Shown here piece after piece: positions 6,009 to 6,702 of a DNA stretch of 6,702 bases (its first letter is position 1; each line of letters begins with the position of its first letter). The stretch is from an uncultured bacterium. Its GTDB lineage: Bacteria; Bdellovibrionota_C; UBA2361; SZUA-149; CALKYB01. The stretch lies in assembly GCA_938022485.1 (NCBI GenBank), contig CALIEE010000263.1:1-6702 (forward strand). Direction: 5' to 3'. Made by a program: the position numbers and the translations under genes. The notes under the pieces are model-generated. The model made no database searches and had not been told where the DNA came from. It was given only the letters and a program-made list of their open reading frames with translations.

Positions 6009-6354
6009 TAAACTGCTTCCATTCACCAGCAGTAGATTGAAAATGAATGGTCTCTTCTCCGTGATCGCCATAGACAACCTTTACAGCAGTAACTTTGGTT
6101 CCCGGTTGATCTTGAGTGGAGGCAGTAATAAAAAGAATAGCCGGACGAAGGGCTGAAATGATTTTTGCTCTCTCCTGAGCAATTTCTTCAACTTTTACCG
6201 ACTCTCCCGGGCCAACCCAAAAAATAGCACCATCTGTATGTCTGAGATCTGACACCTTCGTCGGATAGATGCTCCCTCCTATTCCGTGCGGAATTATACA
6301 AAGGTGAGGCTTGAGTTGATGATTCTCTAAAATCTGGGTGTAGGCTAAAAGCAT
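5989..6354 (-). CDS. Unassigned 121-aa protein with a faint ZnuA-like segment
   Basis: The start is good: GGAG lies 6 bases before the ATG at 6354, and an in-frame TGA stands two codons upstream. There is no signal peptide or membrane segment. Residues about 14-52 (LKPHLCIIPHG ... YPTKVSDLRHTDGAIFWVGPG) read like the part of ZnuA/TroA-type zinc-binding proteins around the metal-ligand histidine of the P-H-x segment and the following FWVGPG strand. The rest (ALRPAILFITAS, then a charged beta-rich tail with VVYGDHGEETIHF) does not match that family, which is about 300 aa and exported. So it is either an unrelated small cytoplasmic protein or a fragment fused to new sequence. Its stop overlaps the start of srkA by about 20 bases, so the two are probably co-translated. 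Function unknown. Confidence 0.7.
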   Translation of the reverse strand: MLLAYTQILENHQLKPHLCIIPHGIGGSIYPTKVSDLRHTDGAIFWVGPGESVKVEEIAQERAKIISALRPAILFITASTQDQPGTKVTAVKVVYGDHGEETIHFQSTAGEWKQFSALEQR

Positions 6355-6360
6355 CGATCA

Positions 6361-6364
6361 CTCC
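6361..6364 (-). promoter_or_regulatory. Shine-Dalgarno site of the 121-aa gene
   Basis: GGAG on the minus strand, 6 bases before the ATG at 6354. The 60-base gap to the previous gene (6355-6414) also has TTTTTTTT (minus strand, about 6395-6388) after a poor 4-bp TAGT/ACTA stem. This might end transcription of the previous gene, but is too weak to call. Confidence 0.6.
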
Positions 6365-6414
6365 ATTAGCTATAGAAATAGTCTAGCAAAAAAAACAGCA
6401 GTAGTTTGAGAACA

Positions 6415-6702
6415 CTAGTCGTTTCTTTCTCTAGGGTCTTCTACCACTCGGCACTCTCTTCTGCCACTATTCAAATTGAACCTGACAACTATTGGGCGAT
6501 CATTAGCTAAGTCACTACCTGTTCTTGGAATATCAAAATGAGCCCTATTGTCGTTAGGACAGCAGGTTCTCCGGGTTCCATTAGTTAGCAGATTACCAGA
6601 GTTTCCAAACACATCGATCGACTCAGTTTCAGTCCAGTACCGAGCTGGAAGTAAGATAACTGGCCTTCCTGTAGATTCCGATACTGGCTTCCAGAGATCA
6701 CC
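6415..6702 (-). CDS. C-terminal part of an unassigned, probably secreted protein (5' end outside window)
   Basis: The frame is open from the right edge and ends at TAG (6417-6415), giving 95 residues of a longer protein; the in-frame GTG at 6612 is internal. The sequence starts GDLWKPVSESTGRPVILLPARYW, then has DVFGNSG, an adjacent cysteine pair in RRTCCPNDNRAHFDIPRTGSD, and ends VVRFNLNSGRRECRVVEDP with a polar tail. The L-W-K-P-V-S-E-S-x-G-x-x-V-I-L-L-P-A opening and the regular strands look like one small beta domain at the end of an exported protein. I recall similar phrases in uncharacterised secreted bacterial proteins but cannot name a family. Three cysteines would fit the periplasm or exterior. 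Confidence 0.72.
   Translation of the reverse strand, partial: GDLWKPVSESTGRPVILLPARYWTETESIDVFGNSGNLLTNGTRRTCCPNDNRAHFDIPRTGSDLANDRPIVVRFNLNSGRRECRVVEDPRERND

Noticed and set aside
5246..6156. Several plus-strand reading frames opposite srkA and the 121-aa gene
   Set aside because: They are antisense to strongly supported coding sequence and have no recognisable protein features.
1..6702. CRISPR array, tRNA, rRNA, IS element or prophage
   Set aside because: No regularly spaced direct repeats, cloverleaf, transposase or phage motif was seen on either strand.

Overview
The window looks like bacterial DNA of moderate G+C (roughly low-to-mid 40s percent by eye). Every gene I can support lies on the minus strand, read from high to low coordinates. 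A Sec signal peptide, extracytoplasmic calcium-binding repeats and an SrkA/YihE kinase (a family best known from proteobacteria) suggest a Gram-negative, probably proteobacterium-like or environmental lineage. I cannot name the organism from this window.

Layout in the direction of transcription. (1) 6702-6415: the last 95 codons of a gene entering from the right edge, an unassigned and probably secreted protein. (2) 6354-5989: a 121-residue unassigned protein, with a short stretch faintly like the N-terminal half of ZnuA-type metal-binding proteins. (3) About 6008-4962: an SrkA (YihE) stress-response kinase, overlapping the previous gene by about 20 bases if its likely GTG start is used. (4) 4961-4608: a 354-base AT-rich intergenic region with an exact DnaA-box 9-mer, small inverted repeats, three copies of CTCACTA and a purine-rich ribosome binding site. 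(5) 4607-1: one uninterrupted reading frame of at least 1535 codons that leaves the window at its left edge. It is easily missed because it has no stop codon inside the window.

The giant protein dominates the window. In order it has a signal peptide, a propeller-like N-terminal region (about 33-376), thrombospondin type 3 (TSP3) calcium repeats (377-456), a Thr-rich linker, a ConA/lyase-like jelly-roll domain (509-762), a second Thr/Ser linker, a diverged second copy of that domain (823-1073), a poly-Ser/PPP linker, two more TSP3 repeats (1127-1171), and at least three tandem beta-sandwich-like repeats running off the edge. This is the build of a surface-displayed or secreted multidomain protein acting on, or binding to, an extracellular polymer such as a polysaccharide. 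The substrate is not known.

The 2-3 gene pair may be co-transcribed. The giant gene is separated from it by a long regulatory-looking gap and probably has its own promoter. I found no CRISPR array, tRNA, rRNA, IS element or phage gene.
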